Shown: positions 20,366 through 31,243, counted from the first letter of the stretch. The stretch is DNA of 64,000 nt from Telmatactis stephensoni (GCA_029948255.1 JALIZF010001435.1:48501-112500); one strand, 5' to 3'. Made by a program: numbers and translations. The notes: generated by a model from the letters alone, not told the origin.

Positions 20366-21996
20366 TGGGGCATTCACTTTTTTGCCAAGTGAATAATAGT
20401 GAATGCCTCGGTCACCAGGGACAATTTCAAAGGTGAACCCCCGGTAGCAAGAAAGGAAGTGAAATGTGAACTCCTTGTCCCTTAAATTGGTTTTTAAATA
20501 TATTTCATCGTCATCTACTTCAGTCCCATCTTCCATATATATGTTTATAGTGACAGTCTCTTCAATCCCAAGCTTAGTTTTTCCTGTTTAGAAAAAAGGA
20601 TTACAAAGTCAAATTTTGTATGCCATAAACATAATTAAATACATTAAAATACAGTGACCAGTTTTTAATTTATGACAAATATATTAAACCTTTGATATAT
20701 ATAAGCTAATTTTCATTTAACAATTATTTATCCATGTAATTTAACAAAAGGCATTTTTAAAAACTTTCTCACTACACAATCAATCAAAGAACACTGGATA
20801 TAAATTTAAATCTTCATTGATCAAGATTTTGCTTCATCAGCCTTGCATTTTTATTATCCAAGCTTTCGAGCAACTTGCTCTTCATCAGGGTAAACGGTTG
20901 TGACAATTACAAGAAATCACGCATGTAAATACACTGCGCGCGCTTCTAAGACGTTAAAAACAATCCGCGCGCTGTACAAGTAAAATTGCGCGTGCTCTAA
21001 TTACAATCATTAAACAAACTACGATAACTGTCTGGTAGATTCCGGCCACTGTCTTTGTTAAATAATACGTTTGACCCATGTTTTGCAATTTGCCAGGCCT
21101 CCAGCCACTTCCTCTGATGCCATCGTTCTTCCTTGTAAATAACTTTGGATCGCTCCCAATCAATGTTATGGCCAGTTTTTATGGCGTGCTCAGCCAGGGC
21201 TGACTGGTTTGGGTGGTTTCGTCGTAGTGCTGCCTGGTGCTCTTTTTCACGCGTCCCTAGTGCTCGTTTTGTTTCTCCAATGTACTTCACATTACATTCT
21301 TGGCAGGGTATGGAGTAAACCACTCCTGTCTGAACATTTACTGAATTTAAATCTTATTGAACTGTTTTTAGATTTATTCTTTGCCAAAAAACTAATACTC
21401 CCATTTACATGTTTTTATTTACTTGTTATATTAAATATAAAAGTTAATGTATTTACAGTGCAGATACATTTGAGAATGTGATTGAATGACAATTGTGAAT
21501 GAAAACAAAGCTTTTCAGCTGAGAAAACTACACCTAAATCAAGATTATTCTCTTAATCTGATTGACCAACAATTTTTGCTTTGTTTTCATTCATGATTTA
21601 TATCATTCAATCACAATTTTGTGCAGTGTCTGCACTGTATTAAGCTTAATAAATAAGCCTAATTCTTCTAAAATATTATACTATATTTTTACTATACTGT
21701 TTAGTTAAAACCAATTTTTTTAAAAACATTTAATAATCTTTAAAGATTAGAATGTTTGAAAATTAAGGTAAATTATACATTTCTTTATTAAACAAAAAAG
21801 TTTGACACTGCCAAAACTGAGAATTCAAGTTGTGCATTTGTGCTTGTACAGTACAAGTTAAATTTTGCGTGATATATTCAAATATTAAAATTACATGAAT
21901 TAAAACTTGATAAAACTCACCTTTTGTTATCAACTCTTGTAGAGTTGTAGTGATGACTGCTTTCTTTAAATTGCCTTTTTTAATTTTAGAAAGCAT
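20318..21996 (-). CDS. CIDE-N (CAD/DFF-type) domain protein, two exons, 113 residues
   Basis: Exon 1 is 21,996-21,921, reading MLSKIKKGNLKKAVITTTLQ and ELITKG, donor AAAG|GTGAGT. Exon 2 is 20,583-20,318, acceptor CTAAACAG, stop TAA at 20,318. Phase-1 joining gives a continuous domain with the CIDE-N pattern: a basic first strand, the helix LQELITKGKTKLGI, then INIYMEDGTEVDDDEIYLKT. The EDGTEVDD[DE]E[YI] stretch is the family's acidic patch used for CIDE-CIDE interaction in apoptotic nuclease control and lipid-droplet proteins. The rest (about 45 residues, LRDKEFTFHFLSCYRGFTFE and onward) is not recognised and ends in the element's inverted repeat. The 1.3-kb intron hosts a Penelope fragment. 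Host gene versus transposon cargo is open. Confidence 0.65.
20820..20890 (-). ncRNA. Penelope-type 3' hammerhead-like motif
   Basis: On the minus strand CTGATGA (20,888-20,882) is followed by a GAGC/GCTC stem and GAAA (20,867-20,864). This is the CTGATGA-stem-GAAA core found in terminal repeats of Penelope-like elements and related to minimal hammerhead ribozymes. It lies downstream of the GIY-YIG fragment on the same strand, as expected for a Penelope 3' end. Catalytic competence is not claimed. Confidence 0.5.
20997..21323 (-). pseudogene. GIY-YIG endonuclease domain of a Penelope-like element, truncated
   Basis: Minus strand: YSIPCQECNVKYIGETKRAL, TREKEHQAALRRNHPNQSAL, EHAIKTGHNIDWERSKVIY. 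The YSI...YIGETxRxLxTRxxEH pattern and the downstream H-x3-GH-x-I-x-W motif are typical of the C-terminal GIY-YIG nuclease of Penelope-like retroelements. The reverse transcriptase that should precede it is absent, consistent with 5' truncation on insertion. It continues to the hammerhead-like motif at 20,820-20,890. It sits in the intron of the CIDE-N gene. Confidence 0.8.
21454..21639. mobile_element. About 180-bp MITE with CAGTGCAGA ends, TA flanks
   Basis: The left end is CAGTGCAGATACATT, the right end its approximate complement TGCAGTGTCTGCACTG. Inner arms include GTGATTGAATGA/TCATTCAATCAC and GAATGAAAACAAAGC/GCTTTGTTTTCATTC. TA flanks both ends, as for Tc1/mariner insertions. Non-coding. 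Confidence 0.65.
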
Positions 21997-22231
21997 GGTT
22001 GATAGCCTTTGACACAACAAAGCGCCAAAGATAGAGATTGTTGGTCTACCGCTGACCAAAAGCAAAAAATGACCGCTGACCAAAGTGACTGCCCCACTAA
22101 AAGCGATACGAAGCAGTGAAAAGAAGTGAATCTCCCGACCACCAAGGCATATAAAATTTGTGATTTCCTTGCGTAAGCCCCGCTAAGGCCCGGAGGGGGG
22201 CCCCCCGGGGCTCTCAAATGACTCATGCATT

Positions 22232-22678
22232 ATAACGAAGAAAAAGAAACAACTAATAGAGAAGAAAACTAAAGTTAAGATTACATGACAAATAATTGCC
22301 ATTCTCTCAAATGTAATGCAACTTAAGTGTAGCCCAATAGCTGTTATTACAGCTGAGCCCACAATAAGATTTTCTTTTGTTTTAAGAATCATTCAAGCGA
22401 GGCTATATGGTCAATACAATGCATAATGGCTCATTTGCATCTCATCTGAATATAGCCGTAATAACAGCTTTAGTATCCACGAGTTAGCCGAAGGGCTCAT
22501 TTGTTTGTGTTCAGTAAAGTCAGTGAAAAATGGAAGTTGGTCAGGAAAAAGTCAGGGAAATGTCAGGGAATATTTTTTTACCAGGAGAGGGGGAACCCTG
22601 AAGAAGTACGAAGAAAAAAACAGCAAGTACTGTCCATTATATGGGAGCTGAAAAGACAATATCTTAGAATGACGGATG
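22232..22678. repeat. Gene-free stretch with GTCAGGGAA-type short repeats
   Basis: Three related units (GTCAGTGAAAAATGG, GTCAGGAAAAA, GTCAGGGAAATGTCAGGGAA) lie at 22,516-22,575. A CTGTTATTACAG palindrome occurs at 22,334-22,345. No gene is visible. Confidence 0.4.
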
Positions 22679-22742
22679 GGGGGGGGGGGAGGGGGGGGGG
22701 GGGGGGAGGGGGAGGGGACTGGGGAGGAGAGAAGAGAAGGGA
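22679..22742. repeat. G-rich terminal-repeat tract of the larger DUF6589 element
   Basis: A long G run with few A interruptions, then GGGGACTGGGGAGGAG, AGAGAAGGGAG and CGCCTGCA. The 3' part matches the inner terminal repeat of the 4,915-6,016 element (GGGGACTGGGGAGGAGGGAA, GGGAGAGCCTGCA). The hairpin terminus TAGCCTGCTTACAGG was not found here, so the extreme end is lost or altered. Confidence 0.6.
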
Positions 22743-22846
22743 GCGCCTGCAATCAAGACCCCACATTTTCCAATACGCCCCCTAATTAATATTCAACAGC
22801 AAAACGGAAACAGAACTGTCGCCAAATTATAAATTTTTGTTTAGTT

Positions 22847-24811
22847 ATGAATTGTGAACGTAAAAACAGAGGCCGAAAATCGATCGAAAACAATCCTAAT
22901 GTTTATTGCCGTTTCTGTAAAATCAGTCTCCTGATAAAGTTTGGAAATTCTCTTCAATCCTGCACTAATTTGTTCAAGCCATTGGCAAGGGAAGGAAGTC
23001 GAGGAATTATTCACAGTGTCTTACTCGAAAAATTTGGAATCAAAATCAGTGATTTACCTGGCTTTTCTAAAGTTGTTTGTAATACTTGTGCGAGGAAAAT
23101 AAGACTTCTTCAATCAACTTATGAATCTTTAAAGAAAGGATGCGAAGAGGATCCAGAAGCGAACAAAAGGAAATCTTCAGTTGTTGCTAGTACTCCTGAA
23201 ACGAGAAGAAGTCCGTGTCGAAAGGTGCGAAGACTGCACTATCCAGCTTCAAAGCGAACACTATCCTACTCGGGAGAAGAGAATAAAGGAAACCTGTTGG
23301 TTGCCAATGCTTTAAACGTTGACGACCTACATCCAGATACCGAAAGGTCCGACTTAAAAGTGGTGATCGCCTACCCGAATGGTAATGTCATTGTGAAGTC
23401 GAATATCGATTGTCACAGTAAGACAATCATTAGGGATATCGCACTTAAACAGTGGAAGTCTGCCACACAAGCTCTTTTTAATCACCAACTTATTTTACCT
23501 GAGCTGTACCTCAAGTTAGAAAAAGAAGTAGAAAGAGAGTTGTCTAACTATTGCAAGTCCGACAGCATTTTGAAGAGAGTCGAGCCTGATCAACTTGATA
23601 TTTTCTCGAATAGAATTCTCACCCATGAGATCGACACTCATTTCCCTCTCTATAGCACTGTAATAAAGAGTGCATGTAATTTTGACGGCCAAACATCAAA
23701 TGAAAAATGTATGAACGCAATGGCTCTTGCCACTTTGGTTCGTTGCAGAAATACAACAATGTCAGCAGTGGCTTACAGGATGTCCACATTATTGTTCCAC
23801 AGCGGTGCGAGTTACATAGACCATCAAAGACTAAACCATTTGGGGGTTTGTATGTCACTGAAAATGTCCACAGCTCTCCAACGCAAGATGGGTGAAAATT
23901 CAAATTTCAAAGTACAACTCTGGAAACAACGAATTGAAGTCAACAAACTGGCTTTACTTTTGCTTCAAGAAGTGAGGGAAAAGCAAATCCCCCAAAGAGA
24001 TGAGGAGGACATGGCCATCGAAATCGCTATTGACGCAAAAGAGAATACTTTGTCTGACTATCGCTGGTATTCAAAGAAGGTGTACGAAAAGGCAGTTTCC
24101 TTTCTAAAGCAAGCTCAATCTGACATGTCTGAGAAAACCATCACCGAGGATGTCTTGAATGAATGCATACATAATTTAAGACAGGAAAGATTGCCTCATT
24201 TCAAGTAAGTATATCATCTACATTGAAACTTCACTAAAATTGTACTCGATTTGAACGTTGAAAGATTTTATTAAGGACCCTGCCTTTGCAAAATTACCTC
24301 TAGGATATGAATTAAACACAAAACTCAGTCTTTTGATGTGAATGCCACTAATTAATTAGATGAGCTGTCCATTATTGTCCTAATTAAGCCCCTCCTGTTT
24401 TTTTTTTCTTTTTCTTTCTTTCTTTCCTTTTTGCCCTAGCTCATTAGGTGAATTTCTTGGTTCTTAGGGTGGTTGCCGACAACATTGATCACAATATTGT
24501 AGCTAGAGTGCATACCAAAACTGATAGCAACCGTTCACTCCACTGGACACACCAGTATGCCTTGCTGGAGAAAGTCATCAGCCCAGTCACAGAAGTGGCC
24601 AAGCCTCAAAAATGTATAGATGATCTACAGTTGGTTGAATTACTTCCTGATGAAAATGTCCAGGAAAATCTTGTATGGCAATGGGCTGTCCTAGTTAGCA
24701 GAGTAATAACAAAGTACCTGACACAATTTAAGAGCTACATATGCATATGCATATGCACTTCATCACATTCCACATCTTCACTCCAAAGAAATGGCAGAAA
24801 AATCAGAAATT
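22847..24811 (+). CDS. DUF6589 transposon protein, N-terminal part
   Basis: Exon 1, 22,847-24,204, opens with ATG and has no in-frame stop. Its N-terminal finger is YCRFCKISLLIKFGN...VVCNTCARKIRLLQS; a Ser/Arg linker and a long helical region follow. The donor is AA|GTAAGT. Exon 2 starts at 24,468 after TTCTTAG and, with phase 2, continues KVVADNIDHNIVARV, SNRSLHWTHQYALLEKV and VWQWAVLVSRVITKYL, the signature of DUF6589. Further on, the motif HHIPHLHSKEMAEKSEI appears one frame over at the ATGCAT microsatellite (24,738-24,758), so a repeat-length change has broken the frame. The last donor is ATT|GTAAGT at 24,811. The remaining exons are absent, with a Gypsy element from 24,943. The DUF6589 family is a transposase-like domain of uncertain mechanism. 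Confidence 0.75.
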
Positions 24812-24942
24812 GTAAGTGTATTATCATAATACTAAATGATGATAATGAGGATGATATTAAGCCTGCATAGGGTACTTGAATTGATTGTTGCCCACTAGGC
24901 TCAGTTTTAGTGGACAATTAATAAAGAAAACGAGAGAAAAAC

Positions 24943-25220
24943 AACTCGTAGTTCAAAACCATGTGCTCCCTTTATTCTTTTTTCTCAAGTCCCCCAATCC
25001 CGCGAAGGATCATGGGTGGTAATAACTTTTACCTGTTGGGGAAGGGTGCGACTATCACACACTCCCCTACTACAAAAGATGTCGCCCACAACATTTGCAT
25101 TACATGGTTATAAAAACCTGCGAACCTACAGCCTATTACTACGCTTTTACTACGGCCACCTTTACTACGTGGGTTGCGCGGGCCCACCATCTAACAACTT
25201 CTACTGGTAACCTTACTGTA
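24943..25220 (-). repeat. Putative 3' LTR of the Gypsy element
   Basis: It shares CTCGTAGTTCAAAACCATG and, further in, GAAGGGTGCGACTATCACAC with the right-hand copy (GAGGGGTGCGACCATTACAC). It also has several ACTACG motifs, as does the right copy. The inner boundary is approximate. Confidence 0.45.
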
Positions 25221-25478
25221 TAGGATGTAGTTCAATGATGCTGTTTGATACAGCTCTAAAAGCTACATGGTTAATTTTATGGGTCTAAATATAAACAAAT
25301 TTATTCTAAATAAAGTTCTTAACAGTTCATGGTTTCCTTTGCAAGACTTGATGATATCTTTGTGTTTCTTTAATGCTTGTAACAAAGTTGAGGTATTGGG
25401 GACAGAACTGCCATGGTATCAGCGTCAAGGTCTGTCGTGGTTGTAGACTTGGTATGGCGCACGGTGTATGCATATTGG

Positions 25479-26905
25479 CTACAACTGGGCGATACCTGGA
25501 ACATCATACATCAGGCGGAGAGGTGGTCTTCTGATCCTCATTGGACGACCTTGAGTACATTCCTCTACCGAGGGTGACTGTATATCCCCTTCAGGTGACT
25601 GAGGTGCTTCTTGGTCTATTAGATACTGGTTTTCCTCTAGTTGTGCGTCTACGTCTAGCTTGTCCACTCTTCGACTGTCGAGCGTCTGAAGCAATTCAGG
25701 AGTAAGACATAACTCTTCATCCCCTTCTTCATCATCGGTACTTGAGATGTGACCAGCTGTTGTTTTTTGTTTGTTCTCGTCGCTGCGGCGCTTGCGTTGT
25801 TTCTTTTCAGAGGTATTTGACTGATAAGGTAGTGACCCTTTCATCTGCGGCTCATCTACTGGGAGGTGAGTACAAGGTAGCAACATGTTGCGATGCAGAA
25901 CCCTTCTTCTTCCTAAACCGCTTTCTGGTCTAACCTCGTACACTGGAGTGTTCTCTCCCTTCCTCTCAACGACAATATAGATGTCTTTCTCCCAGTAGGA
26001 TCTCAGCTTATTTGGACCTTCTCTGGGCTTCATGTTTCTCACAAGCACACGATCCCCTGACTGTAGCACAACTTTACGAGCTCGCCTGTCGTAGTAGTTC
26101 TTTCCTTTACCTGCATTCTGTCTAGCTTTTTCTGATGCTAGGTTGTAAGCCTCACTCATGGCACTCCTCCAATTCTTGACATATTCTGGATACGCTTGGA
26201 ATCCCGATGGTGTCCCGAGGTTAAACATCATGTCAATTGGGAGACAGGGAGGTCTTCCAAAGAGCAAGTAAAAGGGAGCATATCCAGTAGAATCATTCCT
26301 CGTACAATTATATGCATGGACTACCTTGTTTAGGTGGTCACTCCAACGTGATTTGTGTTTTTCCGGGAGGGTTCGTAACATCGAGAGTAGTGTGCGATTG
26401 AACCTCTCTACCTGTCCATTCCCTTGCGTGTGATACGGCGTAGGTCGCGAGTGGCGTATTTCACTTAGCTCATTGAGGCGGTAGAATAACCTATTCTCAA
26501 ACTTTCCTCCTTGGTCATGATGTATGGCCTCTGGGAAGCCAAACCTCAAGATTAAGTCGTTGTAGACCTTCTCGGCTGCAGTCTTTGCGGATGTACTTCG
26601 CGTAGGATATGGCTGGGCATAACGAGTAAAGTGATCCATGACTACAAGGATGTACTGATATCCCTTGCTAGGTTCGAGTTTAAGAAAGTCAATATAGACC
26701 ATCTGGAAAGGTGCAGTCGTGTTAATAGGTTGTATGGGCTCTCGGTGTCTTACGGTTGGAGATTTATCTTTTATACACCGACACACCTTAGTGACGTAGT
26801 GTTCAATATCTTTCGCCATCCGAGGCCAGAAGAAACGTGCCCGGGCTAAATCCAGCACTCTCTCTGTTCCCAAATGCCCCATTTCTTCATGCAACTGTTT
26901 GTAAT
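25479..26905 (-). pseudogene. Gypsy integrase and C-terminal tail
   Basis: A 471-residue frame. It begins with an HHCC-like region (MGHLGTERVLDLARARFFWP, then VCRCIKDKSP in place of the usual C-x2-C). The DDE core has D in VYIDFLKLE, D in IHHDQGGKFE and E in NGQVERFNRTL, all present. A chromodomain-less tail follows (SGDRVLVRNMKPREGPNKL, then VYEVRPESG) with an acidic, low-complexity C-terminus. It is one frame off from the RNase H-integrase frame upstream, with the shift near 26,905. Product role: insertion of element cDNA. Confidence 0.85.
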
Positions 26906-28274
26906 CGTACGTCGTAGTTGCTGGGGAAGTACAACCTGACGTCCAGACGCTGTCCTGCGGTAGAGAATTCCGTCTTTTCCAACTTCAAGTCTTTCCCATT
27001 CATACAGCAATCGCTGTACAATTCTAGTTTCTTTCTTTGCTTTAGATGCTGAGGGTCTGTTCCCAGTCTTTATCAACTGTAGTACTCTGTTGGTGGTGGG
27101 ATCCATCGCTTGGGCTTTATATAGATCGACATCAGGCGTTACCTGTTCCTTGTCCTGATCCATTTTTAACAGTTTGAAAGAATCATACAACGCTGTGAAC
27201 CATGTCACCTCACCATTTTCTTGTGACTGTGTTGCAGATACGACAGCCTGCAGAAAATCCTTACTCGTTTCTTCAGAACATGATTGCATATATTCTTCCC
27301 AGCTAGTTGGCATGCGTGAGAGTGAATCCGCATCAATGTTGGACTTGCCTGGTCTGTATCTTGTCTTAAACGTGAAGTCCGCCAACTCTCCAACCCATCG
27401 AAGGCTTGCTGCATTCAGTTTCGCTGTTGTCATAATGTATGTTAAGTAAGGGTCCGAGTAAAAACTAGGCAAGCTTTCGGCAAGGAATGCAGAAAGGTGT
27501 TAATTGTTATATTGTTTAAACCATCCACCTCATTGGTTGAACCATGAAAATCTGCCATAACTTTAAAAGGTAATGCATATTTTTCTATTTCATTTAATAT
27601 CTGATTTTCTTTTCATGAAAGCCTGCCTTTAATTTAAGAAACGCGGAAGTTCTATGTGGGGAACATGGCAAATTGAAAGCATTTCTTGACTATTGTTTTG
27701 ATCGCCTATGATTGGACGAAATTTTCTAGTACAAAAGAAACTTTGCTTCAAAACAGAATTTTTACACAATTTATTTTCAAAATATGTTATTTATAGGTTG
27801 ATTTATTATTATTATGAAAACCAAGACATTTCTATATGTGGAAGTTGAAATTGCCACTGAACTATAGAGAGTTGCCTACTTCTTACGCGGATCATTACTT
27901 AAAGGATTATTGTCCGTGAAGACCGTAAACTCCTGACAATAATATAGATAATCCCGAAACTGTTCTGTGATAGCCCACTTAAGGGCTAAGAACTCCAACT
28001 TACCAGCATGTAAGTGATATCTCTTCTCTGCAGGAGTTAGAGTTCGTGAAGCGTATGCTATCACTTTGTTGATACCTTCTTGTTCCTGGTAGAGTGCTGC
28101 CCCTAAACCATGTTCACAGGCATCAGTGTGTACGACGAATGGTTTATTATAATCTGGATATGCCATAATTAGCTTACTCGTCAGGTGCTGTATGAGTCTC
28201 TCGAGTGACTGCTGATGTTCTTCAATCCAATTAATACGAGTAGATGATGGTAGGTAGTTCTTTCCAGCTGACAT
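26846..28274 (-). pseudogene. Gypsy RNase H domain split by a TTAA MITE
   Basis: The first part (28,274-27,903) reads VVHTDACEHGLGAALYQEQ, VIAYASRTLTPAEKRY, then LEFLALKWAITEQF and TVFTDNNP. The frame is then cut by the insertion at 27,446-27,898 and resumes at 27,441 with the TAKLNAASLRWVGELADF and YRPGKSNIDADSLSRMP motifs that normally follow directly. Removing one TTAA copy plus the insert leaves the frame intact, so the insertion is the break here. Downstream it enters the integrase zinc-binding linker and shifts frame near 26,905. Confidence 0.85.
27442..27902. mobile_element. 453-bp TTAA-flanked MITE inside the Gypsy RNase H
   Basis: The insert 27,446-27,898 is bounded by TTAA at 27,442-27,445 and 27,899-27,902. 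Inverted ends read inward from the flanks: GTAAGGGTCCGAGTAAAAAC at the left and GTAATGATCCGCGTAAGAAG at the right, with about five mismatches over 24 bp. No coding capacity. The TTAA duplication is the insertion signature of piggyBac and Kolobok transposons. Which one mobilised it cannot be told from the ends. Confidence 0.9.
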
Positions 28275-28800
28275 GTAATCCCCATGGTGTTATAAAGGCA
28301 GTGCATGGTCGACTGTTTTCCTCAACAAAACCCTGATGATATGCCTTCCCTTGATCTAATGTGCTAAACCAAGAACTTCCTGACAGTCTGTCGAGAGTTT
28401 CCTGAAACCGAGGGATGGGATGTCTGTCAGGAATCGTGTGACGATTCAGTTCTCTATAGTCAATGCACAACCTTAAAGTACCGTCCTTTTTCCTCACACA
28501 TACAATGGGCGAAGAATAAGAAGACTTGGACCTCACTATGAAGCGTTTGTTGATAAGATCCTCAATATAGTTCTTGACTTCCTTGTAGAGTGGTCTAGGA
28601 AATGAGACATTTTTTTTGAACAGGAGATGTATCACTTAAACGTATCTCCATCTGAAGCTCTGGAATGCAACTAACGTCGTCTTCGTTCTTTGAAAAAGAG
28701 GCAGCTTCCTCTTTCAACATCTTCAGTGCCCTTTCCTTCTGTTCTTCAGTTAGTCCACTTACATCTACCTTCGGTATGTAGTCGTCACTATAGAGTCCTC
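28231..28800 (-). pseudogene. Gypsy reverse transcriptase, truncated
   Basis: It contains the fingers and early palm: LINKRFIVRSKSSYSSPIVC, VRKKDGTLRLCIDYRELNRH, FSTLDQGKAYHQGF and CTAFITPWG. The next expected blocks, including the catalytic YxDD motif and the RT connection, are missing. The sequence jumps to the region before RNase H (RINWIEEHQQSLERL), implying an internal deletion. Upstream, a leader with LTEEQKERALKMLKEEAASF lies in a different frame, with shifts near 28,785 and in an A-run near 28,612. Confidence 0.8.
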
Positions 28801-29887
28801 TTCTCTAGCTTGATTCTCTCTCGTAGTCTTTTCTATCAGATGTCCACATGGTGTAGTGATCGTTTCTTCTTCCCATTCTTTTACTTTGGAATGTTTAAGT
28901 TCTACTGGAGTGATTGATCTTACTAACTGCACTCTTCCTAGAGGTGTTCGGTTTTTCAGTATAATATCATTAGAGGTGGTGTTATGAACCTCTACCCCTA
29001 CTCTTGATATACAACCTTTCTTTACAGTTGTTAATGCCTCGTAGACTTCGAGTCCATCTGACGACTGATGCAGTTCATCAGGTTCAAACAGCACTGGTGA
29101 GTTCACCCCTATCGTTCCAGTGTTTGCTCGACGAGGAACTCGTACTGTCATGCCCGCCGGTATGTTAACACCTTTCTTTGGCGTTTTAATCATGCACAAA
29201 TATTTTTCTTTTGGAGCTTGGATGAGATTCACAAGTGCAGCAACCTTGTTTTCTTCCTCATCTATAAATCCTGCTTTCATAGATTCAACGATATTAGTAA
29301 GCTCAAGTTCAAAGTCAATTTTAACGAGTTCTTCAATAACGTTATAGCCTAAAATTGGCTTTTCTAAGTATTGCTCTGTAACTAAAAACGGTACGTATAC
29401 TTCTCTTGTCCTTCCAGACTTAGCAGGAAGTCTTATTCTGACCTCTGCCCAACCAAAGAATGGAATTTTTGTTCAGTTAACTGCAGACAAATCCAGTTCC
29501 GCATCAAGTAGCTCTGATATATCTCTTACCTCAACTCTTGGGAAATGTTCTTTCAGCACGCTTTGTGTCATGATTGACACCTGAGCACCAGTGTCCCACA
29601 AAACCATAAACTTTATATCATCCAAGAAGCATTTAACATTACATTCCTTGCCTACCAGACCAATTATCTTATCATGTTGTTTAGGATTTAAGTGGCTGGC
29701 AAACATGGTGTTTTCGATGTTTTCCTTTCCTGATAACTGCTTTATGGCTTTGCAAACAGCTTTGTGTTGAGGCCAGTCTCCTTTTTGACAATTTTGAGAA
29801 CAGTAGCCAACAGCCTTACACTGAGTATTGTTTTAGTGCATCCCCCTTTTCTGCTGACTTGCTACAGAAATTACATTGGCGGGACAT
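28765..29887 (-). pseudogene. Gypsy MYND-type zinc finger and retropepsin
   Basis: From an ATG at 29,887 the sequence reads QCNFCSKSAEKGDALKQYS and, one frame over, CKAVGYCSQNCQKGDWPQHK then AVC. This is the C-x2-C...C...YC-x3-C...DW-x2-HK-x2-C layout of a MYND finger, with Tyr where one Cys is expected. The protease follows, with active-site VLWDTGAQVS (29,590 region), a flap-like FFGWAEVRIRL and ILGYNVIEEL. One in-frame TGA at 29,473-29,475 interrupts it. The C-terminal part (29,280-28,765) is a linker to RT, with PAGMTVRVPRRANTG and LKNRTPLGRVQLV. Confidence 0.7.
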
Positions 29888-29901
29888 TGCAGTCGTCCCG
29901 A

Positions 29902-31243
29902 CTACCTCCGGTCCCGAGGGGGCAGTCGCTTGTCGTTGAACGGGTGCTGTAGGTTTGGTTGGGAACGACGACACCCTCTGGCATAGTGACTGTCACTCCC
30001 ACACTTATAACAATGTGAACACCATACTTCTCCACTCTCCCTACATGCTGAACACTTGGTAACCCTGGGGTTTTGGCCTGAACTCAACTTTGGAACTTCT
30101 CCCTGACCTTTGTTGTTGTTACCTTTTTCAGGCTTGTTACTAGGGGTTTGACGACTGTCTTCAGTCCTCAGAGCAGCTACTTCAGCTCCAAGACCTTCTA
30201 TGACAGATCTCATACTTGGGCTTTCTTGTGAACACTGACCTCCCGAGGGTGTAATGACTGCTTTAACTTCAGCAGGTTTATTCTTTGGTTGGGACTTAAG
30301 CTTACGATTTCTCTCTCCCTCTGAAGCCACTGCTTTGTTTATTTGATGGATTAGCTCTTCATCTTGTATCGTGGGGTCACTTAAAAAGGGTCTCATTCTG
30401 ATGCGGATATTCTCATCAAGCAACCCTGATTCAACAGCCCTTAAAAAGACTAGTTGAATGTACTCAGTCTCATACTTCAAACCATCCTCACTCTCCCCAC
30501 TTGCAAACAGGATTTTCTGTCTTATGTCTAGGGCACGCATAAGGAAAGCTTGTGGGGTTTCTTTAGATTTCTGGCACATAGCTGTAAAACTTTGATAAAG
30601 CTCTGTACTACTCTTAACACCATAGTGGCCACGTAATATTCTTTTCACGCGTTCAAGGGAAAGATCTTCGAATGACTCTAGATAACTTCTTTAAACTAAC
30701 CCTGGTACTAATGCATCAACAACTTCGGTATCTTTATACCCTTGACCCAGCCCAGTCTTCATTTGCCTTATCAAAGAACTATAAGACAGCTTATCTTTTT
30801 GATGAATTTCGCCGATTTGACCCAATTTTGACCAAATTTTGAACTGTCGTCGCAAAATACTTGTTGTGTCTAATAATGATTTAATGGAATTAGACCCATC
30901 TTTTTCCAGCTTTTCCGGCTCTAAATTCTCAGACTTTTCCTTTTTTACATTCACTTTTTCCTCTTGCTCCGACTTTACAGCTTCAGTCTCGTTTATTGTC
31001 AGTAATGGCGGGGGAATGTCGGCGATTAGCTCGAGTATACCGATTAAATACGATCTTTTCTCTTCGCCGTCTTCCAACGTATACAAATGCTTATCGATTG
31101 CCTCGCTTATTCGATTTATTATGAACAATTTTGACTTCCCTTCTGTCCCAGTTACCTTCAGATGGTCACCGACGGCTGTAACGACGTCCAACTTCGCTTT
31201 GTACAGTTCAGTCATCAGTAGAATCTGCGACTCCTCCGCCATG
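29902..31243 (-). pseudogene. Gypsy gag with one nonsense codon
   Basis: ATG at 31,243 (MAEESQILLMTELYKAKLDV). An acidic-basic linker follows, then the capsid-like region. An in-frame TAA at 30,691-30,693 lies between VVDALVPGLV and YLESFEDLSLERVKRI, after which the same frame stays open to 29,902. The nucleocapsid has a CCHC knuckle, HCYKCGSDSHYARGC (C-x2-C-x4-H-x4-C), preceded by CSACRESGEVWC. The product would be the particle-forming protein; one stop codon disables it. Confidence 0.8.

Larger units (their letters stand above)
20324..22226. mobile_element. 1.9-kb inverted-repeat element carrying a CIDE-N gene
   Basis: The left end (20,324-20,371) and right end (22,176-22,226) are inverted copies of about 50 bp: ATGAGTCATTTGAAAGCC, then a GC-rich GGGGGCCCCC core, then GGGCCTTAGTGGGGC. 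No clean target duplication was found; GCATT flanks both sides (20,314-20,318 and 22,227-22,231) but is not symmetric with the ends. It encloses the two CIDE-N exons, a Penelope endonuclease fragment and a small MITE. The protein's C-terminal codons and stop are in the left repeat. Confidence 0.6.
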
